From Terriglobus albidus (lineage in GTDB: Bacteria; Acidobacteriota; Terriglobia; Terriglobales; Acidobacteriaceae): 64,000 bases of DNA. A program made the translations under genes and the position numbers. The stretch's first letter is position 1; each line of letters starts with the position of its first letter. Under the pieces are notes generated by a model. That model ran no database searches. It saw nothing but the letters and a program-made list of their open reading frames with translations, and was not told where the DNA came from. The stretch lies in the NCBI RefSeq assembly GCF_025685425.1, contig NZ_JAGTAS010000055.1, forward strand, positions 171,256 to 235,255. The letters run 5' to 3'. Of this stretch, positions 17,680 through 25,716 are shown piece by piece.

Positions 17680-17692
17680 TAGACACTGTCTA
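17680..17692 (+). promoter_or_regulatory. operator-like site E3 (proximal), perfect palindrome
   Basis: TAGACACTGTCTA is a perfect 6+1+6 palindrome and the best copy of the motif in the window. It lies 7 bases past the -10 hexamer, around the expected start of transcription. Confidence 0.78.
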
Positions 17693-17725
17693 AATGGCCC
17701 ATAGGGCTTTCAAAAGGAGAATGGG

Positions 17726-18286
17726 ATGAAAAGGTATTTGGCTCTGAGAGTTGCGGCTGCAGTCTGGATGGCCTGCTATATGTCCGCGGCGTTCGCAGCA
17801 CAGGATGTTGCAGGCGCCCTCCTCGGCACGGTCAAAGCAATCGACCGGGCTTCTAAGGTTGTGGTGGTTCGCACGGGTGATGGGATCGACCACACTTTTC
17901 ACTACACCGATAAAGTTCTGGTGCATGGCACGAAAGCAACGGCCACGGCTGGTGACGATGTGCTCCATGGCATTGGCGCGGGTAGCAAGGTAGTCGCACA
18001 TTATTCCCTGCGTGGAACTGTCGATACGGTTCGAGAGATCGATGATGTCGGCAAGGATGGACTCAAGGTCACGGAGGGCACTGCAATCAAGATCGACCAC
18101 GCGACCAGGAAGGCATCCATCAAGATGGCCGATGGCACCACGGAGACCTTTCGTCTGACCGACCACGCGTTATCGGATACAGCCCGCGACATTGGCAAAG
18201 GTGGAGACCGCGCAGGCAAAGTGACGGTTTACTACACGGAAGAAGCCGGCAAGAAAACCGCCCACTTTATCGCCAAGGCTTTCTGA
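17726..18286 (+). CDS. exported hypothetical protein with two related modules
   Basis: 186 residues from ATG 17726, with AAAGGAG at 17714-17720. After a signal peptide (MKRYLALRVAAAVWMACYMSAAFA) there are two modules of about 65 residues. The first (about 30-100) contains VKAIDRASKVVVVRTGDGID, HTFHYTDKVLVHG and GSKVVAHYS. The second (about 112-185) contains IKIDHATRKASIKMADGTTE, TFRLTDHALSD and KVTVYYTEEAG. The shared pattern of I-D-x-A-(S/T)-(R/K)-K, then DG, then TF-x-x-TD, then V-x-(Y/H)-Y suggests an internal duplication of a small beta barrel. Function is unknown. Its promoter carries the clearest operator pair of the TetR regulon. Confidence 0.75.
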   Translation: MKRYLALRVAAAVWMACYMSAAFAAQDVAGALLGTVKAIDRASKVVVVRTGDGIDHTFHYTDKVLVHGTKATATAGDDVLHGIGAGSKVVAHYSLRGTVDTVREIDDVGKDGLKVTEGTAIKIDHATRKASIKMADGTTETFRLTDHALSDTARDIGKGGDRAGKVTVYYTEEAGKKTAHFIAKAF

Positions 18287-18314
18287 TCCCCTAAAAACTC
18301 CAACGCAGTAACCA

Positions 18315-18342
18315 GGCGGCGAGGCGTTCTCGCTGCGCCGCC
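18315..18342 (+). terminator. GC-rich hairpin after the two-module gene
   Basis: GGCGGC (18315-18320) and GCCGCC (18337-18342) enclose further partial pairing (GGCG with CGC). There is no T-run. It may end or attenuate transcription before the 1,352-residue protein gene at 18389. Confidence 0.4.
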
Positions 18343-18388
18343 CTCGTATGTCCAAAATCTGCTCCCAAAGGAGCCATGGAAGGTTGTT

Positions 18389-21300
18389 ATGAGACGTTCA
18401 CTAAGGAAAATTCTTATATCGAGTGCGCCGCACCTGTTTTGCGTAGCACTCGCCTCGGGGCAGGTGAATGCCTCAGGGCAAGCACCAGGCAGGGTTGACA
18501 TCCAACAGACCGCAACGACAGCAGACTCGGCGACGATCCGCATCAAGCTGCCTGGCGATACCCAAGCCAAAAGCCTGCAGGTAAATCTAAACGGTAAAGA
18601 CATTAGCCGCAGCTTTACTCCCGCGGAATGTAGCGGTGGTACTTGCGAGCAGGCGGTTCTGACGACGAACGAGGGCCTTCGCGATTCAAAAAATGTGCTC
18701 TCGGTCAATGCTGGAAATGGCATCACCGGCCGTCTTCGTTTTGACCACTCAGCCACCGCCAATTCATCCAGCCCGATGGTGCGCTCTATGGCGCTGACCT
18801 CCGGCATCCACTCCCAGAGCGCGACAATCACGGGGCCTGCCCCATTTCTGCCCCCAACCCTCACTTTCAAAACGAACTATAACGGGGGATGGGATAACTC
18901 GCGCGCCTGGTTCACAATCGGCGGTCAGGCATATCCCGACACCACGAAGAGTATCACCGGATGTCCATCTGTTTATGTCGCCGTCGTTCTCGATCGGCTG
19001 GCGTTGAATCAAACGGATGCGCGGTGCTTCGGCGATTCGGTCTCGCTTAAAACGTACTTGCAGAAATTGACTGCTGCCGACCTGGTTGTCGTCGGTACGA
19101 TGACACAGCAGAAGGCAGCAGCATCCTTGGACTTGACGCCCATTGGCGGTACGGATCATACAAGCGATTCGAATCTCGGCGGAATTATGGCAATCGGCGC
19201 CGGTGGGGCAAGTGCTGGTTCAGCCTACGAGTCCTACTTCGACTTCAACACCACAAAGGAAATCGTAGTCCCCTTCGCAAGCGGCACGTTGCAAGAGGAT
19301 GCCTATGGCTTTTACGATTTTCAATCGTCCGAAGTGCGCGAGTTCACTGTCTCCCCGAACGATCCGTCATATCTGACGTCGAACAACACCAGCGCGATCA
19401 GCGTTTCCGCTCCTGCCGGAAATCCCAACAAGTTCTTCGTGTATATGCCACCGTCCGGAGCAAACGGCTACTGGCTGCTTACCCTTTCGAGATACAGTCT
19501 TAACACCTATCCATACAACTGTGCTCAAACCGGTGGATCTTCCGATGGATCGATCGTATATGTAACGAACTGCGGCATGTTCTACAACACGGGGAGTTCG
19601 AATCCCGCTACGTCAAAGGCAGCATATCTGCAACTGGCAACGGACATCGCCGGCGTGACTTCCAGCCAACTCGGCTTTCTTACCACTGTCGGCCAGGCTG
19701 CCTATGGTGGAAGCAATGGCAGCATCTGGAGCGTCGGCGGCTTCAATGGATCGTACGGCGGTCCTTCCAACGGTTTCCTCGAGTTTTGGAACGCCCTTGA
19801 GGCTGTGGGAGGAACGCCAGGATTAACGGAGCAACTCCTCACGCCCACCTCGGCTTACACGTTCGTCTTCAGCCCTGGCATGGGAGGCCCGTTGGCCGGC
19901 AACGGCATTGAATCGACCACCGTGCTTACAGCCCAGGGGCAAACGGGACTGGTGCACGGCATCCTGGAGCGTAATCTCAATGGGCTCTTTACTCCTCAGC
20001 AGACGAACCAGGAGACGAACCAGTCATTCCAGGCGAAAGGCGGGCTCAATAGCCCGGAGTTCGTGCTGCAGGAAGCAGCTATGCAGCAGCCTGTGGAGTG
20101 GCCCTCAAGCAGCCAGACCACACTATTGCAGGGCGCTTCTACCATCCAGGGCCAGGTTGCGGCCTACCAGTACCTCAGCTATGTCCTGCTAACGAAGATT
20201 TATATGCCTGGACTAACGGGATCGCACCTCGACGATATCCACTACTTCTTCACGGGCTCTTACAACACGGCTATCAATTACCACAACTACGATGTCATCA
20301 ACATCCAGTGGCCAGGTCTCAACCCTGCACCCACCGGCCCATATGTGATGCCTTGCCAAACCATGATCTCCGGCACCCAATGTTCGATCACATTGCCCAA
20401 CGGAGAGGCGCTTCTGTTCACGGAAGGCGACTTCCTCGCAGTGCGGAATCAGCTTCGTACAGAGATTCAATATCTAACCAACACGCTCCAGTTTCTGGTG
20501 ACTGGCTCGAATAACATGAAAGACGCGATCGCAGCAGGAAACTCCAACGCCGGGCTCGCACTTACAGGTGCCGCCGCGACGATCCTCGGAAGCAAGCTTG
20601 TCCCAGTCGCGCAGCAACCCGTGGTGCATGTGAGCTGGCAGAACATCGTTTCAATGGTTGGCGGAATCGCGTCCACCTTATCTGCGATTCCAGGTATTGG
20701 CGAGGTCGCTGGCGTGGTCGCCCTCGGCAGTGATGCGGCGAAGATCATCGGTGGTACATCCAGCGCCATTGGCGGCGTTGCAGGTATTGCTGCCGGTGCC
20801 GGCCAGATATCGTCGACATCTTCCGCCTCCACGCTACCCAGTGCATTCTCTAAGTTCGCTATCAATATCGGCGACCTGGCAAATGAGAATATGCAGGACC
20901 AACTCAGCGTCGGCTTCAATGCAATGACGGACAGCATCACCTCAGACTGGGGTCGCTTGTCGCTGATCGGACCGATGGTACTCGATTCCAATAATCCCGT
21001 CTTCTTCGCTCCAAACCAGGTTGCTCAGAACGTCGCGATCAAGATCATGACCCAGGCAGCATCTCGCAGCTTCTATTTGGATCTGATGCCTGACTTCTAC
21101 CACATTCACTACTGGGAAGGAGTCGCAGGAGACGAGAGGACTCCAGCACACAACATGCCCGACATGGGCTGGTATCACCACGTGGGCTCTGGCAATTATC
21201 CTGGATATTACTGCAAGGCGTTCTATCTGAACCCTAACGAAAACGGCGAGTCGCCATCGTTAGGCACCATTCCTCCACTAACAAGTCTCTTCTATCCGAC

Positions 21301-22447
21301 ACCTGCAGGAACACCGCAGCACTTCCAGTACGACTATTCCTATTGGCCGATCAACTATTACGTCATCGCCGGATCTACCACAGGCGCAGGCTCCGACGAT
21401 GCAGTGATCGCCGTTCTGGACCCAAGTCTTTCGTCAAACCTGTTTACAAGTACTGGCCTTAACCTGCCGATCGATGAGTTTGTAACGAAGAATGGCCCGA
21501 TGCACGCCGTGTGGATCGATGGCGCTTCCACAAATCCCTCCGGAGAATCAGTAAGTAGTGTTTGCAACGCAAACGTCTACCCGAGCCCCGGCGACAATAA
21601 AGTGGCACCAGAATACTGGCCCCCAGATGTGAGCAGGCCTCCTGCTGACAGTACCGATCCAGACATCCCGACCACGACCTCGCTCGTTGCTCCTTCTACT
21701 GTCACCTCCGGAGCTTCTGTAGCACTGAAGGCTTCAGTGATAACTACCAGCGGCCCGGTCACTGCGGGCCAGGTCTACTTCACAGATAACGGAAGCATCA
21801 TCAGCACTGTGGCTCTCGATCAAACGGGCGCAGCGACGGTAACCTTGACAAACCTCGCACTCGGACAACATACACTCCAGGCAAAGTACGGGCGGGTGGA
21901 CGGATATGACCCATCGTCTTCGCCAGCCACGACATTGGAGGTCTACGCCAATGCTCCATCGCTTGACCTCTCTTTGTCATCCATATCGATCCAAGCGCCT
22001 TACGATGGGACATCCGCACCCATTGCATTGCAGCTGACGTCGATGGCAGGGTTGGCCGGAACCGTCAACCTCAGCTGTACTGGCCTGCCGGTCGGTATGA
22101 CCTGTAACTTCAATCCGTCTCAGGTTCAGCTGTCTGCCGGCGGAGTGGCTACGGTCACATTGACTGTATCGGGCAGCGTGCAACAGGCTTCGTTCCTTCC
22201 GATGGCGCATGGCTTCGCCCTGGTCTTCGGACCGGTGCTGATTCTGTTGGTCTGGCGGATCAGAGGAAACAGACGTGTTCCGGTCATCCTGACAGCAATT
22301 GTTATATCTGCCCTAACAATCACTGGCCTGACCGGCTGTAGCGGTTCGTCTGGACCATTCAAAGAATCTGGGACGAAGACCGTCATGGTGAACGCAGCCG
22401 TCGGTAAAGCGGTGACCAGCCAGCCACTGGTCATCAACATCCAGTAA
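18389..22447 (+). CDS. very large secreted protein with Gly/Ala-rich hydrophobic segment and C-terminal Ig-like repeats
   Basis: 1,352 residues from ATG 18389, preceded by GGAAGG. A signal region (APHLFCVALASGQVNA) leads into a unique N-terminal part of about 690 residues rich in Gly, Ser, Asn and Tyr, with no recognised domain. Around residues 750-810 is a long Gly/Ala/Ile-rich segment (GGIASTLSAIPGIGEVAGVV and SSAIGGVAGIAAGAGQIS) that resembles glycine-zipper or pore-forming hairpins. Near the C-terminus is a bacterial Ig-like repeat (TSLVAPSTVTSGASVALKAS, QVYFTDNGSIIS, GQHTLQAKYG) and a second beta domain (GTVNLSCTGLPVGMTCNF). Two hydrophobic helices follow (FALVFGPVLILLVW; VILTAIVISALTITGLTGCS). 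Probably a cell-surface protein; function unknown. Confidence 0.8.
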   Translation: MRRSLRKILISSAPHLFCVALASGQVNASGQAPGRVDIQQTATTADSATIRIKLPGDTQAKSLQVNLNGKDISRSFTPAECSGGTCEQAVLTTNEGLRDSKNVLSVNAGNGITGRLRFDHSATANSSSPMVRSMALTSGIHSQSATITGPAPFLPPTLTFKTNYNGGWDNSRAWFTIGGQAYPDTTKSITGCPSVYVAVVLDRLALNQTDARCFGDSVSLKTYLQKLTAADLVVVGTMTQQKAAASLDLTPIGGTDHTSDSNLGGIMAIGAGGASAGSAYESYFDFNTTKEIVVPFASGTLQEDAYGFYDFQSSEVREFTVSPNDPSYLTSNNTSAISVSAPAGNPNKFFVYMPPSGANGYWLLTLSRYSLNTYPYNCAQTGGSSDGSIVYVTNCGMFYNTGSSNPATSKAAYLQLATDIAGVTSSQLGFLTTVGQAAYGGSNGSIWSVGGFNGSYGGPSNGFLEFWNALEAVGGTPGLTEQLLTPTSAYTFVFSPGMGGPLAGNGIESTTVLTAQGQTGLVHGILERNLNGLFTPQQTNQETNQSFQAKGGLNSPEFVLQEAAMQQPVEWPSSSQTTLLQGASTIQGQVAAYQYLSYVLLTKIYMPGLTGSHLDDIHYFFTGSYNTAINYHNYDVINIQWPGLNPAPTGPYVMPCQTMISGTQCSITLPNGEALLFTEGDFLAVRNQLRTEIQYLTNTLQFLVTGSNNMKDAIAAGNSNAGLALTGAAATILGSKLVPVAQQPVVHVSWQNIVSMVGGIASTLSAIPGIGEVAGVVALGSDAAKIIGGTSSAIGGVAGIAAGAGQISSTSSASTLPSAFSKFAINIGDLANENMQDQLSVGFNAMTDSITSDWGRLSLIGPMVLDSNNPVFFAPNQVAQNVAIKIMTQAASRSFYLDLMPDFYHIHYWEGVAGDERTPAHNMPDMGWYHHVGSGNYPGYYCKAFYLNPNENGESPSLGTIPPLTSLFYPTPAGTPQHFQYDYSYWPINYYVIAGSTTGAGSDDAVIAVLDPSLSSNLFTSTGLNLPIDEFVTKNGPMHAVWIDGASTNPSGESVSSVCNANVYPSPGDNKVAPEYWPPDVSRPPADSTDPDIPTTTSLVAPSTVTSGASVALKASVITTSGPVTAGQVYFTDNGSIISTVALDQTGAATVTLTNLALGQHTLQAKYGRVDGYDPSSSPATTLEVYANAPSLDLSLSSISIQAPYDGTSAPIALQLTSMAGLAGTVNLSCTGLPVGMTCNFNPSQVQLSAGGVATVTLTVSGSVQQASFLPMAHGFALVFGPVLILLVWRIRGNRRVPVILTAIVISALTITGLTGCSGSSGPFKESGTKTVMVNAAVGKAVTSQPLVINIQ

Positions 22448-22478
22448 TGACCGAATGCCGCGGCAGCGGCGCCCACAT

Positions 22479-22510
22479 CCCGCGGAGGGGCGGCTTCGCC
22501 CCTCCACGGG
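22479..22510 (+). terminator. strong GC-rich hairpin between the giant gene and the hydrolase gene
   Basis: Arms CCCG-c-GGAGGGGCG and CGCCCCTCC-a-CGGG pair across a four-base loop with one mismatch. No T-run follows, and the next start codon is 16 bases away. A terminator, attenuator or mRNA-stability element is possible. Confidence 0.55.
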
Positions 22511-22525
22511 AACCAGAGGCTCACT

Positions 22526-23653
22526 ATGAAGTCAGGCAGCAGAAGAGATTTCCTGAAAGGCTCGGCAACACTGGCGCTCAGTGGGTTAGCCCAGCGGATG
22601 CTCGCACTCGGGTCATCCGTCACTCCAAACAACGCTGACGCGGAGTTGCAAGCATACATGCGGAAGTATTCTGTTCCCGGTATTTCGATCTGCTACCAGC
22701 GCGGGAGAGAGGTGCTTTACTCAGCGGGTTTCGGTGTCAGTGATGAAGTTAGCGGCGCGCCGGTAACACCAGCCAGCCTCTTCCGTATCGCAAGTAACTC
22801 GAAAGCATTCACCGCAGCGGCAATCTTTCTGCTAATCCAGGCAGGGCGCCTGAAGCTAGAAGACACGGTCTTTAGCCCGCAAGGCATTCTGTCCCAGTAC
22901 GCGAATTCTGGAAACCAGAAAGACTGGCTGCATAGCATCACCGTCCACCAACTGCTGACGCATACCTGCGGAGGCTGGAGTAACGAGAGCGACGACCCAA
23001 TGATGGAGCAACCCGGATTCGATCATCAACGGCTCATTGCATGGACGATCCAGACACATCCGCTCGTGAACCCTCCGGGACAGCATTACGCTTACTCCAA
23101 CTTTGGATACTGTGTGCTTGGCCGTGTGATCGAGCAGGTCTCGGGCCAACCCTACGCGCAGTTCGTGAGACAGAGTGTCTTACGCGTCGTGGGTGCGAAC
23201 GACATGCGGATTGCTACGCATAGGCCTGCCCCTAACGAGGTGACCTACTACGGCCAGAACGGCGAGCAGCCCTACAAGCCGCCAATCACTCGGATGGATT
23301 CGCATGGCGGGTGGATCGCCACGTCCCACGATATGGCCACCTTTCTCGCGAGTCTTTTTGCTCCGGCAGATGGCTCGGATGCTCCGGCACTTCTTTCCCG
23401 GGAAAGCCTCACCTCAATGACAACGGGGAGTGATGCGAACCACGGATACGGTTGTGGGCTCGCGATTAATCGCGCGGGGAATGCATGGCACTTCGGAAGC
23501 CTACCCGGAACATTGAGCCTGATGGTTCATACGCATACCGGCTATTCGTGGGCGGCGGTCATGAATACCCGGTCGCCGATTAAAGACCAGGCATCTGACC
23601 TGGATCGCATGATGTGGCGTATCGCGCGCACAGACACCACGTGGCAAGTTTGA
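22526..23653 (+). CDS. Tat-exported serine hydrolase of the beta-lactamase/class C family
   Basis: 375 residues from ATG 22526. The N-terminus SRRDFLKGSATLALSGLA is a twin-arginine signal. Penicillin-binding motifs are in place: SxxK at residues 90-93 (SNSK), YxN at 190-192 (YSN) and an HFG triad at 322-324 where class C enzymes have KTG. Between them are the family strands GISICYQRGREVLYSAGFG and ITVHQLLTHTCGGW. The family includes esterases, D-aminopeptidases and class C beta-lactamases; the HxG form favours an esterase or peptidase over a true beta-lactamase. It follows the 1,352-residue protein gene by 78 bases with a hairpin in between. Confidence 0.88.
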   Translation: MKSGSRRDFLKGSATLALSGLAQRMLALGSSVTPNNADAELQAYMRKYSVPGISICYQRGREVLYSAGFGVSDEVSGAPVTPASLFRIASNSKAFTAAAIFLLIQAGRLKLEDTVFSPQGILSQYANSGNQKDWLHSITVHQLLTHTCGGWSNESDDPMMEQPGFDHQRLIAWTIQTHPLVNPPGQHYAYSNFGYCVLGRVIEQVSGQPYAQFVRQSVLRVVGANDMRIATHRPAPNEVTYYGQNGEQPYKPPITRMDSHGGWIATSHDMATFLASLFAPADGSDAPALLSRESLTSMTTGSDANHGYGCGLAINRAGNAWHFGSLPGTLSLMVHTHTGYSWAAVMNTRSPIKDQASDLDRMMWRIARTDTTWQV

Positions 23654-23755
23654 ATCGGTCACTCAACAAGTCAAGATGAGTTCTCAAGGAGAAAGCGTCA
23701 ATCGGAACGCTTCATCGATTGAGTCGCAAACGCGGAAGCGAAGGCTGGACGTAAG

Positions 23756-24727
23756 ATGAAACTAACTGGTTCAGGAAAGCTTTTGATTGTGGGAGCTGCG
23801 GGGTTGGGGGCCCTTACAGCCCTCCGGCACGCCTGGACCCGCGTTCACCTGCCTCTGTCCTTCCACATCTGGAGTGAGAGGGTTGGCAATGTCTTGTCCA
23901 CCGAGCTCTTCCAATTCGGCAATAAGCCGGTCCGCCTGCTTTTTGTCTTGAAGATAGCCGCTTTCCTGTTTGTGCTGGGTAAGTTCTCAGCGCTTGCTCG
24001 TTTCCTACTGCGGCGACTTCTCCAGTCGGATCCCCGTTTCGATTTCCACCGTATCTACGTACTCTCACGTCTTCTCACGATTGCAATCTTTGTCTTCGGC
24101 TGTCTAATCGCAATCCACGTTGAGCGGATCAGCCTGCATACGTTTGTCCTGATCGGAGGCACTCTGGGAGTGGCGATCGGGCTGGGCATTCAGCGCTACG
24201 TCGGGAACCTGATTGCCGGCGTCTCTTTGCTCTTCGAGGCTCCGGTCCGATTGGGCGACTTCGTGCAATTCGGCAGCCATCAGGGATTCGTCGAGCGCCT
24301 CGGCACATCCACTTCCTGGCTTCGTACACCGGATAACACCACCGTTGTGATTCCGAATACGGAATTGATGAACAAAGAGATCCTGAACTTCACTGGCAGC
24401 CACCAGATCTTTCGGCTCGCCATTCCCATCTCCATCTCCTATGGCGTCGACCCCGCGTTTGTCGCAGACGCAATTTCAAGAACAGTAGCAGATCATCCAG
24501 CCGTACTGCGCGAGCCGCAGTCCTCAGCCATTCTTGTCAGGTTGGAGACGGCAACGATGACGTTCAATGTTCGTGCGTGGACAAAAATGACCCCTGACAA
24601 CTTTGACGTCTTGACCTCCGAGCTTTATTTGCAACTAATCGAGATGTTCAGGGTGAAAGGCATACGTCTGCCACGTCCCGAGTTGGACATCATATTGAAA
24701 GAATCCCGAATGGCTTTGCAACCCTAG
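23756..24727 (+). CDS. MscS-family small-conductance mechanosensitive channel
   Basis: 323 residues from ATG 23756. Three or four membrane helices (LLIVGAAGLGALTALRHA, RLLFVLKIAAFLFVLGKF, RLLTIAIFVFGCLIAI, TFVLIGGTLGVAIGLG) lead into the conserved pore-lining helix and beta domain. That stretch reads GVAIGLGIQRYVGNLIAG, SLLFEAPVRLGDFVQFG and TPDNTTVVIPNTELMNKEI. The C-terminal alpha-beta domain (FRLAIPISISYGVDPAFV, FNVRAWTKMTPDNFDVLT) is complete. The channel should release solutes on osmotic down-shock. It is the last intact gene before the recombinase remnant and lies 102 bases after the hydrolase gene. Confidence 0.9.
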   Translation: MKLTGSGKLLIVGAAGLGALTALRHAWTRVHLPLSFHIWSERVGNVLSTELFQFGNKPVRLLFVLKIAAFLFVLGKFSALARFLLRRLLQSDPRFDFHRIYVLSRLLTIAIFVFGCLIAIHVERISLHTFVLIGGTLGVAIGLGIQRYVGNLIAGVSLLFEAPVRLGDFVQFGSHQGFVERLGTSTSWLRTPDNTTVVIPNTELMNKEILNFTGSHQIFRLAIPISISYGVDPAFVADAISRTVADHPAVLREPQSSAILVRLETATMTFNVRAWTKMTPDNFDVLTSELYLQLIEMFRVKGIRLPRPELDIILKESRMALQP

Positions 24728-25171
24728 ATGAAGAAGATGGGAATGAATGGCTTGTGGTTATAGGTGTAGAAAAGTGCAGTTTTGCACCCACGAAGTCCCG
24801 TTCCTTCGAAAATGACGGCGCCGTTAAGATTCGTTTTGAATGGAACTCACAGCGCGGACCTGGGCACAACTAACGCGCTCATTACGGCTTCTTGAGCCTG
24901 AAACTTGGCTGCAGTGATCGATTGAGTGTAAGTATCCAACGTCATTCGGGCTAATGATTGCCAGGTAATCCTGCTGGACTTTGATATCTGTACCTATGGA
25001 GTGGAGAAGCGTTGACCCGAGAAGTGTCCTGCTCCGTTTCCTCTTATCACAAATCACCGTGGACCTCTAGAAAGAGGTCGAAAGGAGCGCTTTCGGTAGC
25101 TCCCAGCGAGACCAAGGCTAGGATCGATCTGGCTTCCGATCGAAGTCACGCGCGCTCTAGAGGATCGAGTT
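24728..25171. other. decayed region with no intact gene
   Basis: About 440 bases with frequent stops in all frames. A fragment around 25085-25115 (APSETKAR-like) may be the middle of the broken recombinase that follows, but the match is too weak to annotate. A short palindrome (GTGCAGTTTTGCAC) lies near 24775. Nothing else is recognisable. Confidence 0.55.
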
Positions 25172-25449
25172 TCTTGCGCAGCGCCGATGCATTGGCACAC
25201 GTGGGGTGCGCTTCTGGCATCACTGTTAGCTCCTAGCGACTAGCGTCGCTGCTCGTCTCAGGAGGCACAAGCATCCGGACAGCACAGGAGATCCTTCGGC
25301 ATGCTTCCCCGACAATGACCCTGGGCACCTACGCGCAGTCGGTAACGTCCGAAAGAATGGCCGCGCAGCAAAGCATCGCAGCCCAGTTTCCTTATTGGAC
25401 CCTTATTGGCCCCGCAGATGGACCCAAATCGGAGGTGGCGGAGAGCTAA
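25172..25449 (+). pseudogene. tyrosine recombinase (phage integrase) C-terminal remnant
   Basis: Two frames together give the end of an integrase. One frame reads MHWHTWGALLASLLAPSD and stops at 25243, resembling the WHxxRHxxASLL box. The adjacent frame, open from 25237 to TAA 25449, reads LASLLVSGGTSIRTAQEI, then LRHASPTMTLGTYAQSV. These hold the box II His and the nucleophile Tyr (GTYAQ) of this family. The rest of the catalytic domain and the N-terminus are not found, so the gene is truncated and frameshifted. It lies 14 bases from the 3' end of tRNA-Arg, the usual place for an island integrase. Confidence 0.82.
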
Positions 25450-25463
25450 GTTGTTGAGATAAA

Positions 25464-25540
25464 TGGTGACCCGGGCAGGAGTCCAACCTGCGACCTTCGC
25501 CTTAGGAGTGCGCCGCTCTATGCAACTGAGCTACCGGGCC
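25464..25540 (-). tRNA. tRNA-Arg, anticodon CCU
   Basis: 77-nt cloverleaf including encoded CCA. Acceptor GGCCCGG pairs with CCGGGTC, the D stem is GCTC/GAGC, the anticodon loop CTCCTAA and the T stem GCAGG/CCTGC. Two oddities: D-loop position 19 is C and T-loop position 56 is G, the reverse of the universal G19-C56 tertiary pair. The anticodon stem GCGCA/GGCGA also has only three Watson-Crick pairs, with mismatches at both ends (27-43 and 31-39). It may be functional with a swapped tertiary pair or be an ageing copy. A recombinase remnant abuts its 3' end. Confidence 0.85.
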
Positions 25541-25553
25541 ACTTCCTTTCAGT

Positions 25554-25669
25554 CTAGAGCATTTCCCTATTGCTGGGTGTCCAGGAAGGGGCGTGCAGCG
25601 GCGTTTTCATTGCGGAAAACGCCCATAGATGCGGATGCTCTGGACTACACCTACAGGGAAAATGCTCTA
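25554..25669. repeat. 116-bp inverted-repeat element, copy 1
   Basis: Ends TAGAGCATTT-CCCTAT and TACAGGGAAAATGCTCTA are terminal inverted repeats. The centre holds a hairpin GCGTTTTCATTGCGGAAAAC. No coding capacity. It lies between tRNA-Arg and ispG. Copies 2 and 3 are at 30932-31047 and 51670-51782. Confidence 0.88.
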
Positions 25670-25716
25670 ACCCGCCCCGCTACCCTGCTGCGGTAAACTT
25701 AAGGGTAGAGAGTCCA

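Noticed and set aside
17671..17684. additional operator-like site between E1 and E3 (TGACAATGTAGA)
   Set aside because: Only one half fits the consensus and it overlaps E3; the 36-bp pair explains the region better.
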